Below are positions 14,950 to 14,952 of a stretch of 14,952 nucleotides of DNA, in pieces; the stretch's first letter is position 1, and the number at the start of each line of letters is the position of its first letter. The stretch spans positions 1 to 14,952 of the forward strand of contig CALELW010000149.1 in the NCBI GenBank assembly GCA_937902905.1. Reading direction: 5' to 3'. This DNA comes from an uncultured Clostridium sp. (GTDB taxonomy: Bacteria; Bacillota; Clostridia; Lachnospirales; Lachnospiraceae). Made by a program: the position numbers and the translations under genes. Below the pieces are notes generated by a model, which made no database searches, had not been told where the DNA came from, and saw only the letters and a list, made by a program, of their open reading frames with translations.

Positions 14950-14952
14950 CTA

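Noticed and set aside
1..14952. Mobile elements, CRISPR arrays, tRNA/rRNA genes or a novel defence-type system
   Set aside because: Nearly every base is in conserved flagellar genes on one strand, gaps are at most about 92 nt, and no direct repeat arrays, transposase-like proteins or RNA gene signatures were seen by eye.

Overview
The window is a single-strand block of flagellar genes, all read on the minus strand (right to left), with about 14 genes packed end to end and no gene on the plus strand. Gene order is fliF-fliG-fliH-fliI-fliJ-(MotE/YlxF-like)-fliK-flgD-(TIGR02530)-flgE-flbD-motA-motB-fliL-fliM-fliY-cheY. This is the middle of the fla/che operon typical of Firmicutes. The FliY (CheC-like plus FliN) switch protein, the FlbD/SwrD-type small protein, strong GGAGG ribosome sites, moderately low GC and a PomA/PomB-like stator pair all suggest a motile Clostridia member, probably Lachnospiraceae (Roseburia/Agathobacter/Butyrivibrio-like). 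That taxonomic call is inference from gene order and protein style, not from a database search.

Right part (14952 to about 9288): basal-body MS ring (FliF, 5' end outside the window), rotor/switch FliG, then the export ATPase complex FliH-FliI-FliJ and a membrane-anchored coiled-coil protein with an MgtE-N-like tail. These genes overlap or lie within 29 nt of each other (fliF/fliG share TAATG; fliG/fliH overlap by 8 nt), so they are probably translationally coupled.

Middle part (9287 to 4980): hook assembly genes fliK (hook length), flgD (hook cap), a small conserved flagellar-operon protein and flgE (hook). A near-perfect sigma-D/FliA (sigma-28) type promoter lies in the 74-nt gap before fliK. 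A second, weaker promoter candidate with hairpins lies before flgE. A GC-rich 10-bp stem-loop separates flgE from flbD.

Left part (4979 to 1): flbD, stator genes motA-motB, fliL, then the switch genes fliM and fliY and the start of cheY. An extended -10 promoter candidate lies in the 83-nt gap before fliM. FliM and FliY both carry an N-terminal CheY-P docking peptide, and FliY keeps both CheC-type phosphatase motifs, so the window encodes a chemotaxis signal, its receiver at the motor and its terminator side by side.

I see no tRNA, rRNA, CRISPR, insertion sequence or phage gene. No intergenic stretch exceeds about 100 nt. The content is a known system. The items most worth checking are the internal regulatory signals, the ion type of the stator, the poorly understood accessory proteins, and an in-frame TAG at the very last codon of the window inside fliF.
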